NCBI GenBank assembly: GCA_036741235.1
Contig: DAINSQ010000237.1
Coordinates: 1-5,631 of the forward strand
Direction of reading: 5' to 3'
Length of the DNA stretch: 5,631 bases
DNA from: JABWBR01 sp036741235
GTDB lineage: Bacteria; Bacteroidota; Bacteroidia; Chitinophagales; Saprospiraceae
The position numbers and the translations under genes are program-made. Shown in pieces: positions 5,587 through 5,631 of this stretch. Under the pieces are notes generated by a model. That model worked only from the letters and a program-made list of their open reading frames with translations, was not told where the DNA came from and did not search any database. The first letter of the stretch is position 1; each line of letters begins with the position of its first letter.

Positions 5587-5631
5587 TCAAACCGCCCTCC
5601 AAAACGTCGAATCTTCCTGAATCACGCATCC
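5587..5631 (-). CDS. Possible C-terminal end of an unidentified gene (partial)
   Basis: On the minus strand one frame is open from the window edge to a TGA at 5587-5589 and encodes the last 14 residues, GCVIQEDSTFWRAV. The composition looks protein-like, and the stop falls two bases from the AACCTAC array, mirroring how the other genes abut their repeats. It would converge on pyk. The stretch is too short for homology to be recognised and an open frame of this size is weak evidence, so the call rests on context. The product is unknown. Confidence 0.35.
   Translation of the reverse strand, partial: GCVIQEDSTFWRAV

Overview
The window looks like chromosomal DNA of a member of the Bacteroidota. 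Three signs support this. The proteins have the N-terminal and motif styles usual in that phylum. No start codon has a convincing Shine-Dalgarno sequence. A TTG-N20-TACTTTTA element upstream of the pyruvate kinase gene fits the phylum's -33/-7 promoter pattern (TTG, then TAnnTTTG). The intergenic heptamer repeats fit a Saprospiria/Chitinophagia-type genome, but that narrower placement is a guess. No mobile element, phage gene, CRISPR array or RNA gene is visible.

Layout. Positions 1-60 are a 10-bp tandem array running into the start codon of an RsmB/NOP-family RNA m5C methyltransferase (60-1253, +). This gene converges on, and overlaps by 8 bp, an aldose 1-epimerase gene (1246-2187, -). Upstream of the epimerase is a 100-bp spacer, 91 bp of which (2194-2284) reads as 13 heptamers in one register. 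Next is an exported, probably lipid-anchored GH37 trehalase (2288-3871, -). A 131-bp divergent intergenic region carries the promoter of pyruvate kinase (4003-5436, +). The right end (5437-5586) is filled by more short tandem repeats: a GGTTGTC/GGTTTATT part, then a long AACCTAC array. After that lie what may be the last 14 codons of a further minus-strand gene.

The metabolic genes fit together. The trehalase splits trehalose outside the cytoplasm into glucose of both anomeric forms, the epimerase equilibrates the anomers, and pyruvate kinase closes glycolysis. Trehalase and epimerase may be co-transcribed; pyruvate kinase is divergent with its own promoter. The methyltransferase is an unrelated housekeeping RNA-modification gene.

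The four complete genes are ordinary. The unusual signal lies between them. Three of the four gene boundaries with a spacer are packed with short tandem repeats (period 7, 8 or 10), each locus with a different unit, often touching start or stop codons. The fourth spacer, which holds the pyruvate kinase promoter, has none. The pyruvate kinase also carries the residue set known from K+-independent enzymes.
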